From Planctomycetota bacterium (GTDB lineage: Bacteria; Planctomycetota; JAJSAM01; JAJVHW01), in NCBI GenBank assembly GCA_022072415.1, contig JAJVHW010000151.1, forward strand, positions 1-38,107: a stretch of 38,107 bases of DNA, given 5' to 3'. The first letter of the stretch is position 1, and each line of letters opens with the position of its first letter. The notes under the pieces were generated by a model. It was not told the DNA's origin. It ran no database searches and saw only the letters and a list, made by a program, of their open reading frames with translations. The position numbers and the translations under genes are program-made. Below, in pieces: positions 22,329-29,981 of this stretch.

Positions 22329-23851
22329 GCGCCTTGCGCCCGCCGCGCGTCCTCGGCGCCGCGTCGCTCGCGGTGCTCGCCGTCGCGGTCACGTGGCACT
22401 GCCTTCCGTTCCCGTGGCCGACGAACCGGTTCGACGCGGGGATCGCGCTCTGCGCGGCGGACCTCATCGCCGACGGGAGGAGCCCGTACACGGACTTCCA
22501 GACGCTCTACACGCCCGGCGGCTACTACCTGAAGCGCTGGGCGTTCGCCGCGTTCGGGCGCACGTTCGACGTCCACTCGTACCTCGACTTCACGGTGATG
22601 GGCGTGCAGGCGTGGATGGCCTGGCACTGCGCCGCGCGGCTCGGCGGCTCGGCGGTTCGCGCCCTCCTCGCGCTCGCGGCGGGACTCGCGTTCAGCTACC
22701 CGTATCCGTCGGTCGCGCTGGCGCTGCTCGCGGTCACGTGCGCGGTGCGTCCTCCGGACTGGCCGCCGATCGTGCGCGCCGTCGCCGCGGGCGGCGTCGC
22801 GGGGCTCGCGGGCTGGTTTCGTCAGGACTTCGGCGCCGTCGCGGCGGTGTCGGCCGCGGTCGCCGTGGCGCTCTCTGCGGACGGCGCGTCGCGGTCATCT
22901 CGCTTCCGCGCGTTCGCGGCGTGCGGGGCGTCGGCCGCGGGCGTGCTCGGCCTGCTCCTCCTGCCCGCCCTGATCGAGTCGCCGCGGCGCGTGTGGGAGG
23001 GGCTCGTCGTGAACCCGATGTCCACGGTCGCCCATCGGGACACGGGGCACGGTTCGATCGGCGTGCTGCTCGACAGCGTGCCGCTGCTCTCCGTGGCGCT
23101 GCTCGGCGTCGCGGCGCTCGTCGTCTGCCTGTCGGCCGGATGGGCGGCGCGGCGACGTGCCGCGCCCGGGATCTTTCCGCCCGGCGGGAGCGCGGCGGGG
23201 CTCGCGGGACTCGCGGTGATGGTCCTCTGGTCGCTCCGGTACCTCGTCCTTCGCACGGAGCCGCACCACGCGGTGCCGATCGCGCTCGTGGCCGCGGTCG
23301 CCGCATCTGCGGCGTTCGCGAGGTCCCGCGCGGCCACCTTCGCGCTGACGGCCGTCGCGACGGCCGCGATCGCGGTCAGCGGGATTCCGTCGGCCGCGGC
23401 GCGCGCGAAGCACATGCTCGGCCGGCGCGAGGTCCCGATCGAGCGCCTCGGTCCCGACTGGCCCGGCACGTCGACGCTCTGGCTGCCGAAGCAGGAGGCC
23501 GACGACTACCGGCGGATGCTCGGCTTCCTTCGCGCGTCGGACGGCGGGCCGATCCTCTCCGCCTGCGCGCGTCATGACCGCATCCACGACCAGGACCTGC
23601 TCCTCTACTTCCTCCTCGGGCGCGTGCCGCCGGCCTACGACTACCACTTCGACCCCGGAGTGACGACCCGCCGCGACGTGCAGGAGGGGATCGTCGCCGA
23701 CGCCGAGCGCGCGGGCGTCGGCACGGTCGTCCTCTTCGACAGCCGGGACGCCGCGCCGCCGGAGGCGACGCCGATGCCCCTCGACCGCTGGCTCTCGCAG
23801 GGCTGGCGCACGGCGGGACGCTATGGACGCTACGAAGTCCGCGTCCGCTGA
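22325..23851 (+). CDS. Polytopic membrane protein, GT-C-like, coupled to the YfhO-like gene
   Basis: A 508-residue protein starting at GTG 22325, four bases inside the preceding gene. It has about ten hydrophobic segments and a soluble C-terminal domain of about 150 residues. The first loop NRFDAGIALCAADLIADGRSPYTDFQTLYTPGGYYL has the spacing of an acidic residue followed by a PY...YTPG motif, as in many uncharacterised GT-C (family 39/83-like) membrane proteins. The C-terminal segment (LGPDWPGTSTLWLPKQEADDYRRMLGFL, YDYHFDPGVTTRRDVQEGIV) looks periplasmic. The close coupling suggests it acts in the same pathway as the YfhO-like protein, presumably envelope glycan synthesis; that is inference. 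It ends five bases before the convergent thioredoxin-like gene. Confidence 0.72.
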   Translation: MSALRPPRVLGAASLAVLAVAVTWHCLPFPWPTNRFDAGIALCAADLIADGRSPYTDFQTLYTPGGYYLKRWAFAAFGRTFDVHSYLDFTVMGVQAWMAWHCAARLGGSAVRALLALAAGLAFSYPYPSVALALLAVTCAVRPPDWPPIVRAVAAGGVAGLAGWFRQDFGAVAAVSAAVAVALSADGASRSSRFRAFAACGASAAGVLGLLLLPALIESPRRVWEGLVVNPMSTVAHRDTGHGSIGVLLDSVPLLSVALLGVAALVVCLSAGWAARRRAAPGIFPPGGSAAGLAGLAVMVLWSLRYLVLRTEPHHAVPIALVAAVAASAAFARSRAATFALTAVATAAIAVSGIPSAAARAKHMLGRREVPIERLGPDWPGTSTLWLPKQEADDYRRMLGFLRASDGGPILSACARHDRIHDQDLLLYFLLGRVPPAYDYHFDPGVTTRRDVQEGIVADAERAGVGTVVLFDSRDAAPPEATPMPLDRWLSQGWRTAGRYGRYEVRVR

Positions 23852-23856
23852 GAGGA

Positions 23857-24942
23857 TCAGTCCTTGTCGACGATCTGCTTCAGCATCCGCTCAAGGCGCG
23901 CGTCGTCCTTCGGGCCGAGGGTGCGGAGCGTCTTCACGAGCAGGCGGGCGGTCTTCATGTCGCCGAGCTTGTCCTTGGCCGTGAACGCGGCCTGGACGAG
24001 CGCCGGGACGTAGTAGTCCGCGTCCCGCAGAGTCCCGGTCTTCGCGAGCGTCACGGCGGACTCTACGAACGGAGCGTTCCGCGATCCGCTCTCGTCGTCC
24101 TTTGCGGCCTGCATGTCGGTGAGGAGCGCCATCTCGAGGAGGCCGCGCCGGTTGTCCGCGTCGAGCGCCCGCGCGGCGCGGATCTCGGCGTCGCCCGCCG
24201 CGCGCGACGCGAAGAGCGCCCGGAGCGCGCGGGACTGGAGTCCGGCCGCGTCCTGCGGGTCCGCCTGCGACGCCTGCGCCGCGATGGCCGCGATCCTGCG
24301 CCCCGGCCCCGCGTTCCAGCGCTTCCGGCGGACGGGGCTCTCGTCCTTCCGCTCGAGGAAGTCCACCGCGCGCGCGATCACCGTGCTCCGCGCCTCCGGC
24401 GTCCCGGCCGCGGCGAGGTCGCGCTCCATCGCGGCCGCGTCGTCGCGCGTGCGCTTTCCGAAGCGCTCGAGCTTCGCGAGCTGATCGACCCACTTCGCGG
24501 CGCCGCCGGGCTCGTAGCCCGTCATCGCGAGGACGTCGCCCTCGGGGGCGAAGAGGAGGACGGTCGGGTACTCCGTGACGCCCTGGGACTTCGCGATCTC
24601 GGCGTTCCGCGCCGGGTTCGGGACGCGGGCCTTCGCCTCGTCTCCGTTGGGGAAGTCGAGGCGGCAGAGCACGTACGACGTCGCCGCCGCCGCGAACTCG
24701 GGCTTCGAGAGGACCTCGGCGTCGAGTTGCGCGCACCAGTGGCACCAGTCGGTGCCCGTGAACTCCACGAGGAGCGTCTTCCCCGCCTGCCGCGCCGCCG
24801 CGAGCGCCTGGTCGAAGTCAGGGAACCACGCGGGCGCGGCCGGAGCCTCCTGGGCCGAAGCCGCCGGAACGGCGCCGCCCGCGACCGGAGCGAGGCAGAG
24901 GACCGAGGCGAGCAGCAGCGTCGGGATGTGGGGCGGGCGCAC
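23857..24942 (-). CDS. Secreted thioredoxin-fold protein with CHWC motif (paralogue 1)
   Basis: A 361-residue protein with a signal peptide of about 30 residues (LLLASVLCLAPVAGGAVPAASA). A thioredoxin-like domain at about 35-160 contains LLVEFTGTDWCHWC with the redox cysteines C67 and C70, then YVLCRLDFPNGDEAK and the cis-proline region GVTEYPTVLLF. The helical second half (about 170-361) consists of alpha-hairpin repeats, perhaps TPR-like (AARALDADNRRGLLEMALLTDMQ). Members of this planctomycete-type group probably reduce or isomerise disulfides of exported proteins. The start is GTG, with GGAGG immediately upstream. It is followed on the same strand by nothing of its own, and lies 93 bases after its paralogue, with which it shares layout and many motifs. 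Confidence 0.85.
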   Translation of the reverse strand: MRPPHIPTLLLASVLCLAPVAGGAVPAASAQEAPAAPAWFPDFDQALAAARQAGKTLLVEFTGTDWCHWCAQLDAEVLSKPEFAAAATSYVLCRLDFPNGDEAKARVPNPARNAEIAKSQGVTEYPTVLLFAPEGDVLAMTGYEPGGAAKWVDQLAKLERFGKRTRDDAAAMERDLAAAGTPEARSTVIARAVDFLERKDESPVRRKRWNAGPGRRIAAIAAQASQADPQDAAGLQSRALRALFASRAAGDAEIRAARALDADNRRGLLEMALLTDMQAAKDDESGSRNAPFVESAVTLAKTGTLRDADYYVPALVQAAFTAKDKLGDMKTARLLVKTLRTLGPKDDARLERMLKQIVDKD

Positions 24943-24964
24943 GGGGACCTCCTGCGGAATCGAA

Positions 24965-25010
24965 GGGGCGGGTCGAGCGGGGATGGTACCTCCCCGCAGC
25001 GGCCCGCCCC
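24965..25010 (-). terminator. Two-tier hairpin between the thioredoxin-like genes
   Basis: An outer stem GGGGCGGG (24965-24972) with CCCGCCCC (25003-25010) encloses an inner stem GCGGGGA (24977-24983) with TCCCCGC (24991-24997). The short hairpin GCCGGA-GACG-TCCGGC (25021-25036) adjoins the upstream stop. On the minus strand these lie just after the CGWC gene and before the CHWC gene, so they could terminate, attenuate, or protect the first transcript. The loop contains a TACCAT box that could serve the CHWC gene. Confidence 0.4.
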
Positions 25011-25035
25011 TCGTGAGGAAGCCGGAGACGTCCGG

Positions 25036-26175
25036 CTACTTGGGCGCGTCGGGGGCCTTGGGGGCCTCGGGCGGCTTCGGAGCCTCGGGAGCCTCGGGCG
25101 CCTCCGTGTCGAGGAGCTGCTTCAGGAACGCGTCGAGGCGCGGGTTGTCCTTCGGGCCCTTGTCGCGGAGCGCCTGCGCCAGCGTGCGCGCCGACGCGTC
25201 GTCGCCGAGCACCTGCTTCGCCATGCCCGCCGCGTTGGCGAGGGCGCCGACGTACACCTCGGGGTCCTTGAAGTTCCCGATCTTCGCGAACGCCACCGCG
25301 GACTGGATGAACGGAGCCATCTTCTCGCCGGACTCGTCCATCATCGCGGCCTGCATGTCGTGGGCGAGGACCAGCTCGAGCAGACCCTGGTCGTTCTTCG
25401 GGTCGAGCGCGCGGCCCGCCTCGACGACCTTCTCGTCGGCGAGACCGGCGCCGAGGAGCGCCTTCACCGCGCGGAGCTGGAGACCCTTCTCGTTCTTCGG
25501 GTCCGCGGTCATCGCGTGCGCCGCGACGGCGGCGATGCGCTTCCCGGGGCCCGCCGGCGAACCGAGCTTCTCGAGGATGTCGAGCGCGCGTCCGACGACC
25601 GCGCCCTGCTCCTCCGGCTTCGCCGCGGCGTACTCCGCCTCGAGCTTCGAGGCGGCGGCGATGGCCTCCTTGCCGGCCGTGCGGATCTTCGCGAGGTGCT
25701 CGACGTACGGCTTCGCGCCGCCGGGCTGGTAGCCCGTCTGCGCGATCACGTCGCCGTCGGCGGTGAGCAGGAGGATCGTCGGGAAGCCCTGGATGCCGTG
25801 CTTCTGCGAGAGCTCCTGGTTCCGCGCCGGGTTCGGCACCTTCGCCTTTGCGGCCTCGCCGTTCGGGAAGTCGAGCGCGCAGAGCACGTAGTCCTTCGGC
25901 GCCTCGGCCTTGAACTCGGCCTGCTCGAACACCTCCTTGTGGAGGCGGATGCACCAGCCGCACCAGTCGGAGCCCGTGAAGTCCACGAGCAGGTCCTTCT
26001 TCTGCGCCTTCGCGGCCTCGACCGCCTTGTCGTAGTCTGCGAACCACTCCACTTCGCCCGCGACCTGACCGTCGCCGGCGTACGCTGCGTCGCCGGGTCC
26101 GAACGGGCGGGCGGCGACGAACGCCGCCGCGCCGAGCGCGACCACGCCGATCGCAAGGGTGCCGAGGATGCGCAT
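25036..26175 (-). CDS. Secreted thioredoxin-fold protein with CGWC motif (paralogue 2)
   Basis: A 379-residue protein with a signal sequence or N-terminal anchor (LGTLAIGVVALGAAAFVAA). The thioredoxin domain has LLVDFTGSDWCGWC with cysteines C72 and C75, YVLCALDFPNGEAAK and GIQGFPTILLL. A helical repeat half follows (AGRALDPKNDQGLLELVLAHDMQAA). The C-terminus is a low-complexity Pro-Ala-Glu-Lys tail built from PEAPK/PDAPK units, absent from the CHWC paralogue. AAGGAGG before the ATG is a near-perfect ribosome binding site. The shared motifs in the same order (VPNPARN, TGY.PGGA, LLE.AL..DMQAA) show the two genes arose by tandem duplication. It presumably handles disulfides or partner proteins in the periplasm; no substrate is evident. 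Confidence 0.85.
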   Translation of the reverse strand: MRILGTLAIGVVALGAAAFVAARPFGPGDAAYAGDGQVAGEVEWFADYDKAVEAAKAQKKDLLVDFTGSDWCGWCIRLHKEVFEQAEFKAEAPKDYVLCALDFPNGEAAKAKVPNPARNQELSQKHGIQGFPTILLLTADGDVIAQTGYQPGGAKPYVEHLAKIRTAGKEAIAAASKLEAEYAAAKPEEQGAVVGRALDILEKLGSPAGPGKRIAAVAAHAMTADPKNEKGLQLRAVKALLGAGLADEKVVEAGRALDPKNDQGLLELVLAHDMQAAMMDESGEKMAPFIQSAVAFAKIGNFKDPEVYVGALANAAGMAKQVLGDDASARTLAQALRDKGPKDNPRLDAFLKQLLDTEAPEAPEAPKPPEAPKAPDAPK

Positions 26176-26378
26176 GGAACCTCCTTCGGGGCCGCGCGGC
26201 GCTGCGCCGGTCCGGCCCGGGACAGCCCGTCAGGCCACCACAGGGCGGACCGCCGGGGAAGCTTTCGACGTTCCGACACCCCGGGAACGCCGTGCCATTC
26301 CGGATTTCCGGCCGCACGCGGGCGGGGTGTCCGCACGAGGGGACATCCCGCCGCGGTAGAAGCTCCCCGGGACCCGAA

Positions 26379-27248
26379 ATGAACGACGACGTGACCCGCC
26401 TCCTCGCCGCCGCGCCGCCCCATCCGCGGCGGATCGTCTGCCTCACGGAGGAGACGACGGAGACGCTCCACCGGATCGGCGCGATGGACCTCGTGGTCGG
26501 CGTGTCGGGGTACACGGTCCGGCCCCCGGAGGCGCGGCGGAAGCCGCGGGTGAGCGCCTTCCTCACGGCGAAGTACGACGAGATCCTCGCGCTCCGCCCG
26601 GACCTCGTGGTCGGGTTCTCCGATCTGCAGGCGCCGCTCGCGGCCGAACTCGTGAAGCGGGGCGTGCCCGTGGTCGTCTTCAACCAGCGGAGCGTGGCCG
26701 AGATCCTCCAGACGATCCGCGTGACCGGAGCGATCGTGGGGCGCGGCGCCGACGCGGATGCGCTGGCCGCGCAACTCGCGGAGGGCGTCCGCGCCGCCGC
26801 GGAGCGGGCCGCCTCGCTGCCGCGGCGGCCGCGGGTGTTCCTCGAGGAGTGGCACGACCCGCTGATCTCGGGAATCCGATGGGTGTCGGAGCTCGCCGGC
26901 GTCGCGGGCGCCGACGACGTCTTCCCCGAACTGCGCGCGGAACAGGGCGCGAAGGGACGAATCGTCGATCCTCGGGAGGTCGCGCGGCGGGACCCCGAAC
27001 TCGTGATCGCGTCGTGGTGCGGGCGCAAGGCGAGCCGCGACGTGATCCGCGCGCGCGCGGGCTGGGAGCGCGTCGCCGCGGTGCGCGACGACCAGCTCTA
27101 CGAGATCAAGAGCACGTACATCCTCCAGCCGGGGCCGGCGGCGCTGACCGACGGACTCGCGCAGCTCGGCCGCATCGTGGCCGCGGCCGCGCGCGGCGAG
27201 CGGCTTCCGCCCCGTCGCGCCGGGGACCTTCGCCGCGCCGACGGGTGA
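26379..27248 (+). CDS. BtuF/FepB-like periplasmic-binding-fold protein without a signal peptide
   Basis: A 289-residue protein of the class III substrate-binding fold used for cobalamin, siderophore and haem import. It has RRIVCLTEETTETLHRIGAMDLVVGVSGY at the start, EILALRPDLVVGFSDLQAP, LVKRGVPVVVFNQRSVAEI, and the C-lobe motifs RVFLEEWHDPLISG and RDPELVIASWCGRK. The end is QLYEIKSTYILQPGPAALTDGLAQL. Unlike true BtuF it lacks an export signal, and the open frame upstream (to 26292) is not hydrophobic either, so it is predicted to stay in the cytoplasm. No ABC permease or ATPase is near. Some cytosolic relatives are labelled cobalamin-binding proteins; the ligand is unknown. The start is the first ATG of the conserved region, with no clear Shine-Dalgarno. 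Confidence 0.8.
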   Translation: MNDDVTRLLAAAPPHPRRIVCLTEETTETLHRIGAMDLVVGVSGYTVRPPEARRKPRVSAFLTAKYDEILALRPDLVVGFSDLQAPLAAELVKRGVPVVVFNQRSVAEILQTIRVTGAIVGRGADADALAAQLAEGVRAAAERAASLPRRPRVFLEEWHDPLISGIRWVSELAGVAGADDVFPELRAEQGAKGRIVDPREVARRDPELVIASWCGRKASRDVIRARAGWERVAAVRDDQLYEIKSTYILQPGPAALTDGLAQLGRIVAAAARGERLPPRRAGDLRRADG

Positions 27249-27257
27249 CCCTCGTCA

Positions 27258-27277
27258 CCCCGCGCCGCGCCGCGGGG
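27258..27277 (+). terminator. Hairpin after the binding-protein gene
   Basis: CCCCGCG, six-base loop, CGCGGGG: seven perfect GC pairs starting ten bases after the stop. No T-run follows (CTCTAGGC), so termination is only a possibility. The TAGGCT in that run could be a -10 box for the CBS gene. Confidence 0.4.
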
Positions 27278-27302
27278 CTCTAGGCTTCCATCTGCCGGAC
27301 GG

Positions 27303-27319
27303 GGCCCGATCTTCGGGCC
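27303..27319 (+). promoter_or_regulatory. Small inverted repeat in the leader of the CBS gene
   Basis: GGCCCGA-TCT-TCGGGCC forms seven perfect pairs with a three-base loop, 22 bases before the GTG start and just before the AGGAGG ribosome binding site. It could be a 5' leader hairpin or an operator; nothing further can be said. Confidence 0.25.
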
Positions 27320-27341
27320 GCCGACGGCGAGGAGGTGCGCC

Positions 27342-27875
27342 GTGTCCAGCCCCGCAAGCCGTCCGACGCTCGAAGGCCCGCCGCTCCCGCGCTGGGTCCA
27401 GCTCTCCGCGGGCGACATCATGCAGACGCGCGTGCTGTCCGTCGCCGACACGTCGCCGCTCTCCGAGGTCGAGCGCGTGCTCTGCGAGAACCGCATCTCC
27501 GGCTGTCCGGTGGTGGACCAGTCCGGGCGGATCGTCGGCGTCGTGTCGCTCCGCGACCTCGTCGAGCGGTACGTCGAGGACCCCGACGCGCGGCCGAAGC
27601 ACGGGCGCTCGTTCTACGAGATGCCGTCGGAGGAGATCACCGACCCCGACGACGACGCGTACGAGCCGACGGAGGAGCCGCCGGAGTCGGAGGAGATCGC
27701 GCGGGACGTGATGACGTCGGAGATCTACCACGTCACCGTGGACGCCACGCTCCCGGACGTCGCGCGGAAGATGGTGTCGCACAAGATCCACCGCGTGCTC
27801 GTGACGAGCCCGAAGGACGGCCGGATCGTCGGCATCGTCACGACGATGGGCGTGCTCGCGGCGCTCGCGTCGTAG
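27342..27875 (+). CDS. Protein with a pair of CBS domains
   Basis: A 177-residue cytosolic protein. The first CBS unit at about 18-75 has AGDIMQTRVLSVADTSPLSEVERVL, then GCPVVDQSGRIVGVVSLRDL. The second at about 119-177 has ARDVMTSEIYHVTVDATLPDVARKM, then GRIVGIVTTMGVL. An acidic linker of about 35 residues (EEITDPDDDAYEPTEEPPESEE) separates them. A CBS pair binds adenine nucleotides or derivatives and usually regulates a partner; here it stands alone with no effector domain. The start is GTG 27342 with AGGAGG upstream. The gene ends before a convergent gene, with a hairpin between them. Confidence 0.92.
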   Translation: MSSPASRPTLEGPPLPRWVQLSAGDIMQTRVLSVADTSPLSEVERVLCENRISGCPVVDQSGRIVGVVSLRDLVERYVEDPDARPKHGRSFYEMPSEEITDPDDDAYEPTEEPPESEEIARDVMTSEIYHVTVDATLPDVARKMVSHKIHRVLVTSPKDGRIVGIVTTMGVLAALAS

Positions 27876-27986
27876 GGCAGGGGCACGCCGGAGAGCGCCC
27901 GGAGCACCGGCCTCAGGCAGGTCGTCCACGCCGTCAGGCGGCAGACGATCCGAGGATCGGAACACGTGCGCGTCGCGGCGGCGCGC

Positions 27987-28003
27987 GACGAGGCCGCCTC
28001 GTC
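27987..28003 (-). terminator. Hairpin between convergent genes
   Basis: GACGAGG-CCG-CCTCGTC, seven perfect pairs with a three-base loop, three bases beyond the stop of the minus-strand gene at 28007. It could serve both convergent transcripts. No T-run is present. The remaining 110 bases of this gap show nothing else. Confidence 0.4.
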
Positions 28004-28006
28004 CCG

Positions 28007-29980
28007 CTACCTCCGCGCGATCAGCGTCTGCGCCGACCTCCGGAACACGTCCGCCTCCGCGCGGCGGACGGCCAGGTTCACGTCGGCCGCGGCGAGTCCG
28101 CACGCGCGGCCGATGTCCCGCAGCGCGGCGCGCTCCGACGGCTCGACGGCTCCGTCGCTCGCGGCCATCTCGGCGGCGAGGCGCATCCACTGCGCCTCCT
28201 CGCCCGGGAGCGGACGCGGCGCGGCGCCGCCGGCGGCGGGGACCACCGGATCGAACAGCAGACGGTCCGCGTGGTCCGGCCGCACGCCCGCCTTGGTCGC
28301 CACGGCGTGCAGCGCGATGCGCTCGTTCTCCGTGACGCGCCCGTCGGACCGCGCCACCGACGCGAGCCACTCGAGCACGTCCGTCCGGGTCGGCGGCCGG
28401 TCCGGCTCGGGCGTCGGCGCCGGCGCCGGTCCGGCGTCCGGCGGCGGGAGTTTCGCGCACCACGCCGCGGCCCCGGACACCCAGGAGCCGTTCCAGTCGG
28501 CGAGGACCCACCGGTTCTGCGGACCGAACGCGACGCCGCAGGACCCGCACGCGGACTCGCCGAGCGCCGTCTCCGGCGCGCCGCACCGAGGGCAGTGCGC
28601 GGAGTCGAACCCTCCGCCGGTGCGCGGAGACTTCGGCGTCTCGCGCATCGCCACGAGCAGCGACGTCTGCGTCGGAATCCGTCCCGTGCGTCGCGGCGGG
28701 CCCGAGCCTCGCGCCTCGAACCACATGCCCTGCCACCGCACCTGGAAGAGCGCGAAGTCGAACCCGTCGCGCCGGGCGACGCGCGCCAGCGAGACGCTCC
28801 CGACCGCGCACTCGCCGGGCCAGCGCCGCACGCCCGATTCGCCGGCCTCCCGCGCCGACCACGTCTCCGCCGCGTGCGCGGGCTCCGGTAGGGAGTGCCC
28901 GGCGAGCGAACTCCGTGATCCCAGCCGGAGCGCCGCCGCGTGGCGCCAGAACAGGACGGCCGCGCGGTCCTCGAGACCCTGCGCGGAGATCGACGGATCG
29001 GTCGCCGCGAGCGCGTCCACGGCGCGCGCCACGCCGGTCAGCGCGCGCGTCCGTTCGAACGCCTGCGTGATCTCGACGAGCACCCAGTCGTGCTCGCCGC
29101 TCCGGAGCAGCGCGCCGCACGCGGCGCACTTCGCCCACTGCGACCGACCGATCGGGGCGGCGCAGTTCGGGCAGTTGCCCTCGATGAGCCCCGCGGCCCC
29201 GGTCTTCGTGCGCGCGCCGCGGCGACGCGCGAACGTCCACGACTCGGCGAACGGGACCACGTCGCGGTTCCCGCCCGCGAAGCTGCCGTCGCGGAGCGAC
29301 ACGCGGTAGTCGCGCGCCCGCGCCGCAATCCGCACGGTGAGGCACTCGACCGCGCCGTCGAGGTCGAACCCCTCGAGCACCGCCGACTGCACCGCGACGT
29401 CCTTCATCTCGTCGCGGTAGCCGAGGCTCCGCTGCTCGGCGATCTGGATGGCGAACCGCTCCGCGACGCCGTCGGAGCAGAACGCGTGGAGCTTCGTCAG
29501 GTCGTGGGAGCACCAGCCGTCCTGCACCGCATGGAACGCGGCCCGGGCGCGTGCGAGGAACGACGTCTCGTCGAACGCGGGGTCCGTGCGGAGCATCTCG
29601 CCGAGGGCGATCCTCGAGTGCACGCCGTGCGACCGGGACGCCGCCGCCGACGCCACGAACTTGCGCGTCCCGCGCTCCGTCCGGAACGCGAGCCAGGCGA
29701 GGATGGCGAGCACGGCGAGCGTGAGCGGGATGCCGACGACCGGCGCCTCGACGCAGAGGACGAGGAGGAACCGCACGAGCAGGTAGATCAGGTAGAGGAT
29801 CGCGCCGCCGTCGCCGTCCCCGCCGCTGCCGCCGCCGCCCCCTCCTCCGCCCCAGCCCCCGCCGCCGCCGCCGCGCGCGTACGCGTCGGACGCCGCCGCG
29901 GAGAGCAGGCAGAGGACGAACAGGGCGAGCGTCGCGCCCGCGGCTGCGCGGAGCGCGATCCGAGACGTGCGACCGGTCAC
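28007..29980 (-). CDS. Membrane protein with Gly-rich segment, Tim44-like region, two zinc ribbons and a TerB-like C-terminus
   Basis: A 657-residue protein, third gene of the NfeD-SPFH run; its GTG lies one base after the SPFH stop codon. Residues 10-33 are a signal or first membrane segment. A stretch of almost pure glycine with Trp, Ser and Asp (about 36-58) is followed by one or two membrane helices (LYLIYLLVRFLLVLCV, GIPLTLAVLAILAWLAF). Residues about 120-250 resemble the Tim44/MRPL45 fold (FLARARAAFHAVQDGWCSHDLTKLHAFCSDGV, then VQSAVLEGFDLDGAVECLTVRI). Zinc ribbon 1 is CPNC...CAAC near 269-288, and ribbon 2 is CPRC...CGSC near 461-480. The last 110 residues (WLASVARSDGRVTENERIALHAVA, MAASDGAVEPSERAALRDI) carry two TerB-like acidic helical units. 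I know single-domain relatives but not this exact combination. It presumably works with the SPFH protein at the membrane. Confidence 0.75.
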   Translation of the reverse strand: MTGRTSRIALRAAAGATLALFVLCLLSAAASDAYARGGGGGGWGGGGGGGGSGGDGDGGAILYLIYLLVRFLLVLCVEAPVVGIPLTLAVLAILAWLAFRTERGTRKFVASAAASRSHGVHSRIALGEMLRTDPAFDETSFLARARAAFHAVQDGWCSHDLTKLHAFCSDGVAERFAIQIAEQRSLGYRDEMKDVAVQSAVLEGFDLDGAVECLTVRIAARARDYRVSLRDGSFAGGNRDVVPFAESWTFARRRGARTKTGAAGLIEGNCPNCAAPIGRSQWAKCAACGALLRSGEHDWVLVEITQAFERTRALTGVARAVDALAATDPSISAQGLEDRAAVLFWRHAAALRLGSRSSLAGHSLPEPAHAAETWSAREAGESGVRRWPGECAVGSVSLARVARRDGFDFALFQVRWQGMWFEARGSGPPRRTGRIPTQTSLLVAMRETPKSPRTGGGFDSAHCPRCGAPETALGESACGSCGVAFGPQNRWVLADWNGSWVSGAAAWCAKLPPPDAGPAPAPTPEPDRPPTRTDVLEWLASVARSDGRVTENERIALHAVATKAGVRPDHADRLLFDPVVPAAGGAAPRPLPGEEAQWMRLAAEMAASDGAVEPSERAALRDIGRACGLAAADVNLAVRRAEADVFRRSAQTLIARR

Positions 29981-29981
29981 G

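Noticed and set aside
25036-25110. Short tandem repeat at the end of the CGWC gene
   Set aside because: It encodes the PEAPK-type C-terminal tail and is described with that gene; no independent element is supported.
26176-26378. Possible cobalamin riboswitch before the BtuF-like gene
   Set aside because: No B12-box (GCCACTG-type) or adjoining conserved helices were found in the 203-bp gap.
29820-29880. GC-rich repeat resembling a CRISPR or satellite
   Set aside because: It is the codon-level image of the poly-glycine stretch of the membrane protein at 28007-29980, not a repeat array.
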